From assembly GCF_947498825.1 (NCBI RefSeq), contig NZ_CANMLV010000002.1:124001-188000 (forward strand): a stretch of 64,000 nucleotides of DNA, given 5' to 3'. Position 1 is the stretch's first letter, and every line of letters begins with the position of its first letter. This document shows, piece after piece, positions 19,692-27,591 of this stretch. The translations under genes and the position numbers were made by a program. A model generated the notes under the pieces. The model ran no database searches, was not told where the DNA came from, and saw only the letters and a program-made list of their open reading frames with translations. This DNA is from an uncultured Cedecea sp. GTDB lineage: Bacteria; Pseudomonadota; Gammaproteobacteria; Enterobacterales; Enterobacteriaceae.

Positions 19692-19753
19692 TATATATGC
19701 ACTTGAAGTATAAAAACATAACTAAGTGATTAAACTAACAGGTATCGCTGCTG

Positions 19754-22141
19754 ATGAATTTAAATATATTCATTAATGACTTAAAACTAAAACCCGCAGC
19801 AACTCTTTTAGCTCTGGTGATTACTGTTATTGGCTTGGCGGCGACAGTGCTGGTCATTATGCTTTATATTACTGACCGCAGTATTGATCGGAGTCTCTCT
19901 GAATCTCAACAACTATATCGTATTGAAAGTCAGTTCAATCTCCCTAATGGCGATACTGTGCGTTCAGCGAAAACTCCTTTTCCACTAGTCGAAGCACTAC
20001 AAAAACATCCCGATATTGAGAGCGTGGGCTATACTTGGCGGCTGGATGCCCAACTCAATCACCGAGGGAGTACGATCCCCCATATATCTGTATTTGCCGT
20101 TACACCTGCATTTATGGAACAACTTCATCCTTTTCGTAATCATTTGCCGGCTCCAGGACCACATGAGATCTACATCACTGCGGATTTTAATCGCCAGTAT
20201 CTCGGACTGGATGAGCCCCTTGGTAAAATAGTTGATCTGGGAAAAAGTGGGCAGTTTATTATTAAAGCGCTTGTTGAGCCACGTCCCAATAGTAGTCTTA
20301 ATTTACCGGCCATTATTGCCTTCACTCCCGACCTGGTAGATGAGTATCAGGATAAGCGGCTGGACTGGTATGATACCCATGTCTATGCCTTTGCTCATCT
20401 TCACTCCGGTCACTCACATTTTAATCAACAGATACTGTCTGATATCGTCACCCGTGACGCACCACAACTGGCGGGTGTACCTTTTACGCCGTCATCATTT
20501 CTTACTTTTAGTGCCCGACAGATCCAGGATATGCATTACAACCATGGCTATGCCGATGAATTTGCTACTACACGCGCAAAGTCATTACTTTATATTCTGT
20601 ATATTGCCGCGCTGTTTGTCCTGCTTTCTACAACGATCAATTTTTTCAATATCAACGGTATTCTCAATACAGCCAGACTACCCAGCCTGCATATCAAACG
20701 CAGCATCGGTGCCTCAAATCGTCAGCTTCTGACAGAATCACTCAATCTGTTATTACCGCAGTTTCTTATAACAGTGACATTAGCAGGCTTTTTCCTCTGG
20801 GGGTTAGTACAGCTCTCACCAGATATCAATAACCTGTTCGCTCATCAGTCAGTAATACAAATACTGGAAATTTTTACCGGCGTAGCGCTGTTTATCGGCT
20901 TGATTATGCTGAGTTCGCATGTTCTCAATCTTTCACTGTTTATATACGACAAACAAACTTCACATAGTTTAAGCCGCTATCAACACAGGCAAACTGATTA
21001 CAATAATCGGATCATAATGGTGATACAGCTTGTGGTGACAGGTATTACTGTTTATCTGTGGGCTGGGGTAATGACGCAAAATTATACCGCGGAAAATACC
21101 GATTTTGGTTATCAGAAAACGCACCGCTTAACATTCTCGCTGGATGAGGGATTTTATTCGTCGGGTAGTGTGCATGAGTTACAACAAAGACTCAAAGAAA
21201 TAGAAGAAACCTCAAATCTCAGCTTAAGCAGCTGGCAGCCCTTTGATATGTCGCGCCAGATACTCAGTGTGCAACATGCTCAGCAGTCAGTACATGACCA
21301 GTTCACTACCGTTAATGCTCTCTTTGCAGATAAAAACTTTATCGATGTCTGGGGATTAACCACGCTAGCAGGTCAGAAAAGCAGGCTGTTAGCCAGCTCA
21401 GACGATCGTGTATCGCATGCTATTGTCACTCGGGAATTTATGCATGCAATGGGACAAAAGAGCTTCGATGAAGTGCTTAATACTCGCTATTACATTCCCT
21501 ATCCAGAACAGCAACAGGAGCTGCGCGTATTGCAAATAGTGGAGGATTTCGATCTCGGAGAACACCTTTCCTCCCCACAACCGCTAATCATTTTTATCAA
21601 TGATCGACTGGAAAAATTTGCAACACTTTCATATTCGCATCAACAGCATCTGCCAGCCCTTATCACACTACTTAAACGCTATGGCCCCCCAGGTCTGTCA
21701 ATACAAACAGTAGAGCAAATTCATAACCACCATTTTCAGAACTCTCACCTGATGCTCAGTGTCATCATGCTTACCGCAATACTGGCACTGGTCGTTATGG
21801 TGATAAGTACCCTGATTATTAGTATTTCGGAAGCACAACGATTAAACAGCACACTAAAAATTATGGAGGCAGTGGGAGGCTCTGTTGCCACCAGCATGTT
21901 TTTTTTTCTACGACTTTATGTCCTGCCAATAGTGCTTTCGTTAGCCGTCGCACTTCTTCCGGGTAGCCTGTTATTAAGAAGCTGGTTACAGCAGTATCCG
22001 TCTATAAGCGGAGTTGTCTACATCAATGCGTTTGGCTCTCTGTTACTCCTGGGTCTGGTGGTTATTTCCATCATGGCGATAGCATTAGTGCTGTGCAATG
22101 TTCAGGGCACACGACACCAATTAAAGAGAAAGCCAGCCTGA
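19754..22141 (+). CDS. darB: Darobactin exporter permease, FtsX/MacB-like
   Basis: This 795-residue inner-membrane protein has the layout of a duplicated FtsX/MacB permease. TM1 lies at about residues 15-40, followed by a periplasmic MacB-type domain (YRIESQFNLPNGD onward) and three TMs at about 275-400. A second half repeats the plan, with a TM at about 420-440, a periplasmic domain, and three TMs at about 675-790. MacB-like permeases work with a periplasmic adaptor and an ATPase encoded beside them, here darC and darD. In known dar operons DarBCD export the peptide and give self-protection. Its stop overlaps the darC start by one base. The DarB name rests on operon order and domain match. 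Confidence 0.88.
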   Translation: MNLNIFINDLKLKPAATLLALVITVIGLAATVLVIMLYITDRSIDRSLSESQQLYRIESQFNLPNGDTVRSAKTPFPLVEALQKHPDIESVGYTWRLDAQLNHRGSTIPHISVFAVTPAFMEQLHPFRNHLPAPGPHEIYITADFNRQYLGLDEPLGKIVDLGKSGQFIIKALVEPRPNSSLNLPAIIAFTPDLVDEYQDKRLDWYDTHVYAFAHLHSGHSHFNQQILSDIVTRDAPQLAGVPFTPSSFLTFSARQIQDMHYNHGYADEFATTRAKSLLYILYIAALFVLLSTTINFFNINGILNTARLPSLHIKRSIGASNRQLLTESLNLLLPQFLITVTLAGFFLWGLVQLSPDINNLFAHQSVIQILEIFTGVALFIGLIMLSSHVLNLSLFIYDKQTSHSLSRYQHRQTDYNNRIIMVIQLVVTGITVYLWAGVMTQNYTAENTDFGYQKTHRLTFSLDEGFYSSGSVHELQQRLKEIEETSNLSLSSWQPFDMSRQILSVQHAQQSVHDQFTTVNALFADKNFIDVWGLTTLAGQKSRLLASSDDRVSHAIVTREFMHAMGQKSFDEVLNTRYYIPYPEQQQELRVLQIVEDFDLGEHLSSPQPLIIFINDRLEKFATLSYSHQQHLPALITLLKRYGPPGLSIQTVEQIHNHHFQNSHLMLSVIMLTAILALVVMVISTLIISISEAQRLNSTLKIMEAVGGSVATSMFFFLRLYVLPIVLSLAVALLPGSLLLRSWLQQYPSISGVVYINAFGSLLLLGLVVISIMAIALVLCNVQGTRHQLKRKPA

Positions 22142-23397
22142 TGGATATCCAACTGGACAACAAAAATACAGCGCATCGATTAGCAAAAGGGCTAGTCGCT
22201 CTGGCGCTGATTCTGTTTGCCCTGTTATTTCTGTGGCTGATAACACTTTTCAGGACAGAAAAGATAACACGCATACCCTTAGCCAGTATCACTCTTCATT
22301 CCGTACAACGCGGCACATTTACTGATCGACTAGTAACGCGAGCAGTGGCAATACCGGGTAAAAGTGTAATGGTAACCTCTGAACGCGGCGGCACGATAAC
22401 AACTCTTCGCCAGGTTGAGTCCAGTAAAATTAAAAAAGGCGATCTTATTGCCCAACTCTCCAATGATGACTTTGTTTTACAAGTGACATCGCGAATTGCC
22501 GATGTTACTGAACAAATCAATAATCTACGTAATATTCGTCGGTTGCTGGAAAAAGATGACCTTGAAACGCATCTGGCTCAGCAAGATGCTCAGTATCAAA
22601 CAGATAAACGCCATAAAGAGGTGGTGCGTAAAAAAGTATTGTACGAACGCGGTATTATGGAAAAAGCCACCTATGAACAACTGCTGGATGAACTGACATA
22701 CTGGAAAAAACGCAACAGGATTTTAACCACTTATCAGGAACAGCAAGAAAGTGTGCACCCGTTACGACTTACGGAAATAGAGGCTTCACTCAACTATCTG
22801 GAAAAATTGATAAAACAGACAGAGAAAAGCCTGGAAAAACTCACCATTACAGCACCGATCGACGGCATTCTTTCACCCTTAACAATGAAAATTGGCCAGC
22901 AAATTAAAGCTGGGGAACAAATCGCCACCTTAGATAATACAGGAAGTTATTATTTTGAAACCTTATTAAGTGAATACTATCTGGACAAAATCAAACCCCA
23001 GGACAGTGTCATCGCCCATTATGCTGGTACCGATATACCACTCATTATTATCTCGGTCTCATCTCAGGTAGAAAACGGTAAATTTATTGCAAGATTTGCT
23101 CTTGCTCATCCGCAACTCTTGTCGCTAAAGCGGGGGCAATCTGTCGATCTACAAATATCATTAGCAACCACATCAGATGTATTACATGTCCCTTCTAACG
23201 CCGTTTTTATCGAAGAAAAGAGTACCTCAGTTTATCTCTATGATGAGAAACAGCATCGCGCCTTTAAAACCGCTGTTGTGATTAAACGTCAGGGTGAAAT
23301 AGAGTCGGAAATAACCAGTGGAGTGTCATCAGGGCAACAAGTTGTTGTCTTTACTGACAGCCACATAGCCAAATCGAACATTATTGAGTTTGAATAA
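22141..23397 (+). CDS. darC: Darobactin exporter periplasmic adaptor, HlyD/MacA-like
   Basis: The 418-residue adaptor has one N-terminal TM (about residues 18-38, LVALALILFALLFLWLITLF). A lipoyl/barrel-sandwich half follows (MVTSERGGTITTLRQVESSKIKKGDLIAQLSND), then a long coiled-coil hairpin (about 115-240, Lys/Glu-rich) and the second lipoyl half (LEKLTITAPIDGILSPLTMKIG). Beta-barrel and membrane-proximal domains end the protein. It bridges the MacB-like permease to an outer-membrane channel such as TolC, which is not encoded here. ATG 22141 overlaps the darB stop by one base, so an earlier in-frame start inside darB was rejected. Confidence 0.88.
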   Translation: MDIQLDNKNTAHRLAKGLVALALILFALLFLWLITLFRTEKITRIPLASITLHSVQRGTFTDRLVTRAVAIPGKSVMVTSERGGTITTLRQVESSKIKKGDLIAQLSNDDFVLQVTSRIADVTEQINNLRNIRRLLEKDDLETHLAQQDAQYQTDKRHKEVVRKKVLYERGIMEKATYEQLLDELTYWKKRNRILTTYQEQQESVHPLRLTEIEASLNYLEKLIKQTEKSLEKLTITAPIDGILSPLTMKIGQQIKAGEQIATLDNTGSYYFETLLSEYYLDKIKPQDSVIAHYAGTDIPLIIISVSSQVENGKFIARFALAHPQLLSLKRGQSVDLQISLATTSDVLHVPSNAVFIEEKSTSVYLYDEKQHRAFKTAVVIKRQGEIESEITSGVSSGQQVVVFTDSHIAKSNIIEFE

Positions 23398-23398
23398 T

Positions 23399-24058
23399 AT
23401 GATAAATCTGGAACATGCCGAAAAGGCTTATACCACACGAACAATCAAAACGCTGGCACTACGCGATATAAATCTGCGTGTCGAAGCTGGGGAGTTTGTC
23501 TCTATTATGGGGCCATCCGGCTCAGGTAAAACAACATTACTCAATGTAATTGGGATGTTTGAAACACTGGATACTGGCCGATTGCAACTGGCTCAGCAGG
23601 AAGTCACTCAGATGACTTACAGCCAAAAAATAGCACTTCGCCGCCAGCTGATTGGTTATATATTTCAGTCCTTCAATTTGATTGAATTTATGTCGGTATA
23701 TGAAAATATCGAGCTACCCCTTAAGTATCGCAGTGTACCAAAGACTGAGCGCAAAAGTCGCGTAACACAAACACTTGAACAATTCGGATTATCCGCCAGA
23801 GGAGCCCATTATCCGGCACAGCTTTCCGGAGGCCAGCAACAGCGAGTGGCTATAGCTCGCGCGATGATTTCCCGGCCAAAGATCATTTTAGCCGATGAAC
23901 CCACAGGGAATTTAGACAGTAAAAACAGTAGCATAGTATTAAATCAGCTAACCGAAATTAACCAGATGAGCACCACCGTTATTATGGTCACCCATTCTTT
24001 AGAAGCAGCAGATTATGCCGGACGGCATCTGATAATGAAGGATGGATATCTTACATGA
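23399..24058 (+). CDS. darD: Darobactin exporter ABC ATPase, MacB/LolD-like
   Basis: The 219-residue ATPase carries Walker A GPSGSGKT (residues 38-45), a Q-loop at [11 protein letters not shown], the signature LSGGQQQR, Walker [14 protein letters not shown] and the switch His in VTHS. This is the LolD/MacB subgroup that pairs with FtsX-type permeases. ATG 23399 lies one base after the darC stop and is preferred to a TTG inside darC. It supplies energy to DarB-DarC. Confidence 0.9.
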   Translation: MINLEHAEKAYTTRTIKTLALRDINLRVEAGEFVSIMGPSGSGKTTLLNVIGMFETLDTGRLQLAQQEVTQMTYSQKIALRRQLIGYIFQSFNLIEFMSVYENIELPLKYRSVPKTERKSRVTQTLEQFGLSARGAHYPAQLSGGQQQRVAIARAMISRPKIILADEPTGNLDSKNSSIVLNQLTEINQMSTTVIMVTHSLEAADYAGRHLIMKDGYLT

Positions 24059-24076
24059 CAGAGAAGGAGGTTATAA

Positions 24077-25402
24077 ATGAATGGAATCATACCTACTATT
24101 CAGCTCGAGACAAATCTAACATCAATGCTAAATGCAAGTGAGCTCGAAAAAATTGCCACTCAAGATTATCGACAAATGAGTGCTTACCTAATTGGTCAAA
24201 TATCTGAACGAGATTTATTAGATACTGAAGAACAAAATATTTTTCATATTGAGATACAACGAGAAATTACAGTACAACCACTGATTGCAAAAAAATTAGT
24301 TATCGTATTAAAAGCAACTCGTTTATGTAATTTACGCTGTACTTATTGCCACTCCTGGGCTGAAGGCCCTAATCAAACAATGTCATTTGAGATAATGGCA
24401 ATTATTATCCATAAAATATTATCCATTCCAAATATTAAACGATTTGAGTTTGTCTGGCATGGTGGTGAAGTAACGCTGCTTAAACCATTGTTCTTTCAAA
24501 AATTAATATGGCTACAGCAAAAATTCAAGAAACCAGAACATCATATTACTAACTCAATGCAATCAAATGTAGTGAATATTTCGGATGATTGGTTATCCTT
24601 TATCAAAGGAATTGGAATGCATGTTGGTATTAGCTTGGACGGTGTCCCTGCTATTCATGATTCTCGTAGAGTCGATTACAGGGGTAGAGGAACTTCACAA
24701 CGTGTTGCATTGGGAATTGAAAAACTTAAGAGACATAACATACCCTTTGGAGCCTTAATCGTTGTTGACAAGCAAGTATATAAAACTGATCATCGAAAAA
24801 TGTTAGATTACTTCATAAAAATAGGTCTTAATAATATCGAGTTTCTTAACATCGTCCCTGATAATCGTATTCCCTCTGGAGATAAAATAGATAGTAGTTA
24901 TATTACTTATGCTGATTTCATTTCCTTTCTGACTCAAATATTTATAATTTGGTGGAATGAATACCGCACAAAAATAGTTATTCCACAATTTAGTGATTTT
25001 ATCCACGCAATAAAATTCCCAGGAACTCAATTAGCTGCCTGTTACTGGTCTGAAAATTGTTCGCAGGAAGTCATTACGATTGAGCCAAACGGAAACGTAT
25101 CCCCCTGTGATAAATATGTAGGTGATGCAAATAGCCAGTATGGATCATTATTGAAAAACGATCTGGCAAACCTTCTAGCCAATTCGAGGCATAACCAAAC
25201 AGCAAGGCGTGAGGAGCAGGATGTTTTTAATAAAATGCGCCAGTGTCGCTGGTTTTATCTATGCCAAGGGGGATGTCCGCACGATCGGGTGATTAATCGG
25301 CGGCATGTCGTTGGTTATCAGGATGACTGTTGTGGTACAGGAAAACTATTAGCGGTAATTGCTGAATTTTTAGATAAGGAACAGAATACTGTCTTATCAT
25401 AG
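24077..25402 (+). CDS. darE: Radical SAM/SPASM darobactin cyclase
   Basis: The 441-residue enzyme has the radical SAM motif C84-x3-C88-x2-C91 (CNLRCTYC) at about residues 80-95, followed by the GGE-type SAM-binding motif in FVWHGGEVTLL. The C-terminal SPASM region binds auxiliary Fe-S clusters: C-x-E-x4-IEPNGNVSPCDKY, then C-x5-C-x3-C (CRWFYLCQGGC) and a terminal CC. In darobactin synthesis DarE alone installs both the ether and the C-C crosslinks on DarA. A strong AAGGAGG site lies 6 nt before ATG 24077. The gene is noticeably AT-richer than the flanking chromosome, consistent with transfer. Confidence 0.92.
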   Translation: MNGIIPTIQLETNLTSMLNASELEKIATQDYRQMSAYLIGQISERDLLDTEEQNIFHIEIQREITVQPLIAKKLVIVLKATRLCNLRCTYCHSWAEGPNQTMSFEIMAIIIHKILSIPNIKRFEFVWHGGEVTLLKPLFFQKLIWLQQKFKKPEHHITNSMQSNVVNISDDWLSFIKGIGMHVGISLDGVPAIHDSRRVDYRGRGTSQRVALGIEKLKRHNIPFGALIVVDKQVYKTDHRKMLDYFIKIGLNNIEFLNIVPDNRIPSGDKIDSSYITYADFISFLTQIFIIWWNEYRTKIVIPQFSDFIHAIKFPGTQLAACYWSENCSQEVITIEPNGNVSPCDKYVGDANSQYGSLLKNDLANLLANSRHNQTARREEQDVFNKMRQCRWFYLCQGGCPHDRVINRRHVVGYQDDCCGTGKLLAVIAEFLDKEQNTVLS

Positions 25403-25435
25403 ATACATGTTACTTCAAAAAACAGGAATTAAAAA

Positions 25436-25795
25436 ATGAACCCAGCGAACCTGATGCTACCTGACGGAATGCAAAAAGCGGTATGTGATAAGTACAACTT
25501 ATCCGCACATCCCCCCGAGGATAGGGTTGCGATAGCATTGGGCACGCTGCATAAATCCCCCATTTATGGAACCCGAGTCGAACTCCCTGAAAACGGTACG
25601 ATAAGCTGGTTTATTCACTGCGGGGAGCATTCATCTGCAAACGATTTTTATCAGCCACTTCACACCCATCATTTAACAGAAACCCTCCCTGAGGTCATGA
25701 AATACCTTTTCCTCCCGGCTGGAGTAAAATTTATTATCGACCGGGAGGGTTATGAGGATGTATGGATGAATGAGTCTAATTCATCTGTCGAATAA
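25436..25795 (+). CDS. Imm33-like (DUF2185-type) immunity-family protein
   Basis: This 119-residue soluble protein has the pattern I recall for Imm33-domain proteins: a short helical start, GTRVELPENGTISWFIHCGE, then DFYQPLHTHHLTE, LPEVMKYLFLPAGVKFIID and EGYEDVWM near the end. Imm33 proteins are usually immunity partners of polymorphic toxins. The gene starts 33 nt after darE on the same strand, so it may be cotranscribed with the dar operon, but I do not know it as a dar component. A self-protection or housekeeping role is open. The family call is from memory of the pattern, not a search. Confidence 0.6.
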   Translation: MNPANLMLPDGMQKAVCDKYNLSAHPPEDRVAIALGTLHKSPIYGTRVELPENGTISWFIHCGEHSSANDFYQPLHTHHLTETLPEVMKYLFLPAGVKFIIDREGYEDVWMNESNSSVE

Positions 25796-25809
25796 GCTGC
25801 TCTCTGCTC

Positions 25810-26223
25810 TTATTTATCACGAATCGCATTTTCATTTTTTACTGATGATATTAACAGACACAGAGATGCAGCCAGCAAAACTAAATCTTTTAAAAGAAAC
25901 TGCCCTATTCCGGCAGAGATAGCGGGAAATCCACCTAAAGAACTCTCAAAAACACCCGGAGTGGTAATGAAAAACGTGATTGTGACCAAGAATGTCACAG
26001 ATGACATAAGAGCATCGAGGATTGAAAACAAAGCACTAAAAGAGCCAATAACCAGCAATACACCCGTCGTTATCTCGGCAGCGCCAAGAAAATAGCTTGC
26101 ACCTTGTATCCCAAAAAGAGTATGTAACCAGCTCATAATAGGGCTATTTTCAATAAATGGAGCAATACCGGCAGCCTCGTATGCCGTAAATTTCATTCCT
26201 CCAAACCAGAAAAACATCACCAC
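25810..26223 (-). pseudogene. DUF417 (YkgB/RclC-like) membrane protein, N-terminally truncated
   Basis: The 137 residues from a GTG start read MVMFFWFGGMKFTAYEAAGI and later FFITTPGVFESSLGGFPAISAGIGQFLLKDLVLLAAS, matching the core of DUF417/YkgB membrane proteins (E. coli RclC about 197 aa). Homologous coding (YRDLSFLRWSLV) continues in frame upstream to about 26271, where a stop ends it with no start codon. The first part of TM1 and the true start are therefore missing. A GTG-initiated short form might still be made. It is convergent with the Imm33-like gene. Confidence 0.7.
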
Positions 26224-26403
26224 AAGAGACCATCTTAAAAAAGATAAATCACGGTATGACCCTGAGTTTTTTCAGCCACAAAAAAAAGATTACTTATTCA
26301 TAATATACATTCCTGGAAAGTATATTTAAGCTTATTAGCAACACATCCATTACAAATAAACAACAATTTAAATGTACATTAAAATTTTATTTCATGGTTC
26401 TAT

Positions 26404-26472
26404 TTACATGAGTGAACAAAACGCATACTCAACTTCAGACACGCTATTAAGTTCATTTAATATATCATTCAT
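26404..26472 (-). CDS. 22-aa micro-ORF, related to the one at 26534
   Basis: It reads MNDILNELNSVSEVEYAF and then four more residues. GAGGAG lies immediately before the ATG, too close for an ideal ribosome site. Its similarity to the opposite micro-ORF is at peptide level, with many synonymous base differences. It could be the truncated start of a gene family or a real peptide. No function is known. Confidence 0.3.
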   Translation of the reverse strand: MNDILNELNSVSEVEYAFCSLM

Positions 26473-26533
26473 CTCCTCTGGTGTTATTGATGTAAAGGCT
26501 TTTTTAGTCGTGATATCAATTACTCAGGAATAA

Positions 26534-26590
26534 ATGGATGAAATATTAAACGAGTTCAATCAGATTTCTGAGGTGGATAATGCATTTTGA
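26534..26590 (+). CDS. 18-aa micro-ORF, related to the one at 26404
   Basis: It reads MDEILNEFNQISEVDNAF and stops. AGGAA lies about 4 nt before the ATG. It shares the pattern M-x-[DE]-I-L-N-E-[FL]-N-x-[IV]-S-E-V-[DE]-x-A-F with the minus-strand micro-ORF 62 nt away. No function is known; it may be a gene remnant. Confidence 0.3.
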   Translation: MDEILNEFNQISEVDNAF

Positions 26591-26854
26591 TAAATTACAT
26601 AATCAATTGATATTAAAGATTTTTATATTTATTTTAATTATTGACTCTGTAAGTGTTCCAGCAAAAAGAACCATTCTCTTTTAGAGATTTTACAACATCC
26701 TAAATATGTCCTCAGAGGAGCTAAACACATGTAATGTGTGTACAGGCTCATCCACGAGCGGAATATAAGTCTTGCTTATCACATTTTAATAATCCGATTT
26801 TTACGACCTGATTGAATTATTTTTCACAAGTCAGAGAAAATATGTCAATGTATA

Positions 26855-27511
26855 CCCGCAATCATTGAAGATGCTTGATTTATTGACAACAGAGGATCAT
26901 GCTATCCACCATGAAAATCTTCATCACTGAACAGCAAAAAACTGAACTTGAGCACCTTCATGATTCCAGTCGTGATAAGCCGCTTTGTGATCGCATTAAA
27001 GCTATCCTTCCAGCTTCCGAAGGCTGGAATTCTGCAATGACTGCTCAGGCCACCAAAATTAGTTACGGCTGGATACGCAAAGGCGACAGAAAAGCGGTAA
27101 AAACAACGGGTAGCCGTATCCGGCTGAATATTATGGGGACGCTGAACCTGAAGGCTCCGGAAAGCCCAATAATCTGCGAATATAAAACGATTAATGAGCA
27201 TAAAGCATCCAGTTTTTTCAATGAGATAAGAGAATTTACCGAATTATAGCCAGAAAACACATGTCATTCTGGATGGTGCGGGTTACCACCGTTCACAATT
27301 GGTAAAGGACTGGGCGCAGGTGGTGAATATAAAGCTGCATTATCTTCCACCGTACAGCCCGAACCTGAACCCCATAGCGCGAATGTGGAAATTAATGAAC
27401 GAACATACCCGAAATAACCGTTATTTCAGTAGTGCACGGGAGTTCAGCGATGTGATATCGGTATTTTTCAAATCGACGCTACCGGATATAGCTGAAACTC
27501 TTACATCCTGA
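26855..27511 (+). pseudogene. IS630-family transposase, internally deleted and frameshifted
   Basis: The 5' part (26899-27249) gives MKIFITEQQKTELEHLHDSS and the HTH start. It then jumps into the catalytic domain (GWIRKGDRKAV... RLNIMGTLNL), showing a large deletion. After a frameshift the sequence resumes as VILDGAGYHRSQ and, from 27299, WAQVVNIKLHYLPPYSPNLNPI, the DDE-domain end with the typical YSPxLNPIE block. The copy is dead. Its 5' end (GATGCTTGATTTATTGACAA) matches the inverted fragment at 18797-18960, so the two bracket the dar locus. Confidence 0.85.
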
Positions 27512-27591
27512 ATTAACGAGCACTTTCAGGTGCTTAAATCTGCGCCCTGAGGGTTATTGGATATATCCACCTTAATCTGGAAGATGTATAC

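Larger units (their letters stand above)
26272..26854. other. AT-rich spacer between the DUF417 remnant and the IS630 copy
   Basis: This stretch of about 580 nt lacks any normal gene. It holds two short, related micro-ORFs in opposite orientation (see 26404 and 26534). Nothing else is recognisable, and the high AT content is like that of the dar island. Confidence 0.5.

Noticed and set aside
24077..25402. Radical SAM gene as a sactipeptide or anaerobic sulfatase maturase
   Set aside because: There is no sulfatase and no Cys-rich precursor nearby; the WNWSKGF precursor and the FtsX-type exporter order indicate a darobactin cyclase.
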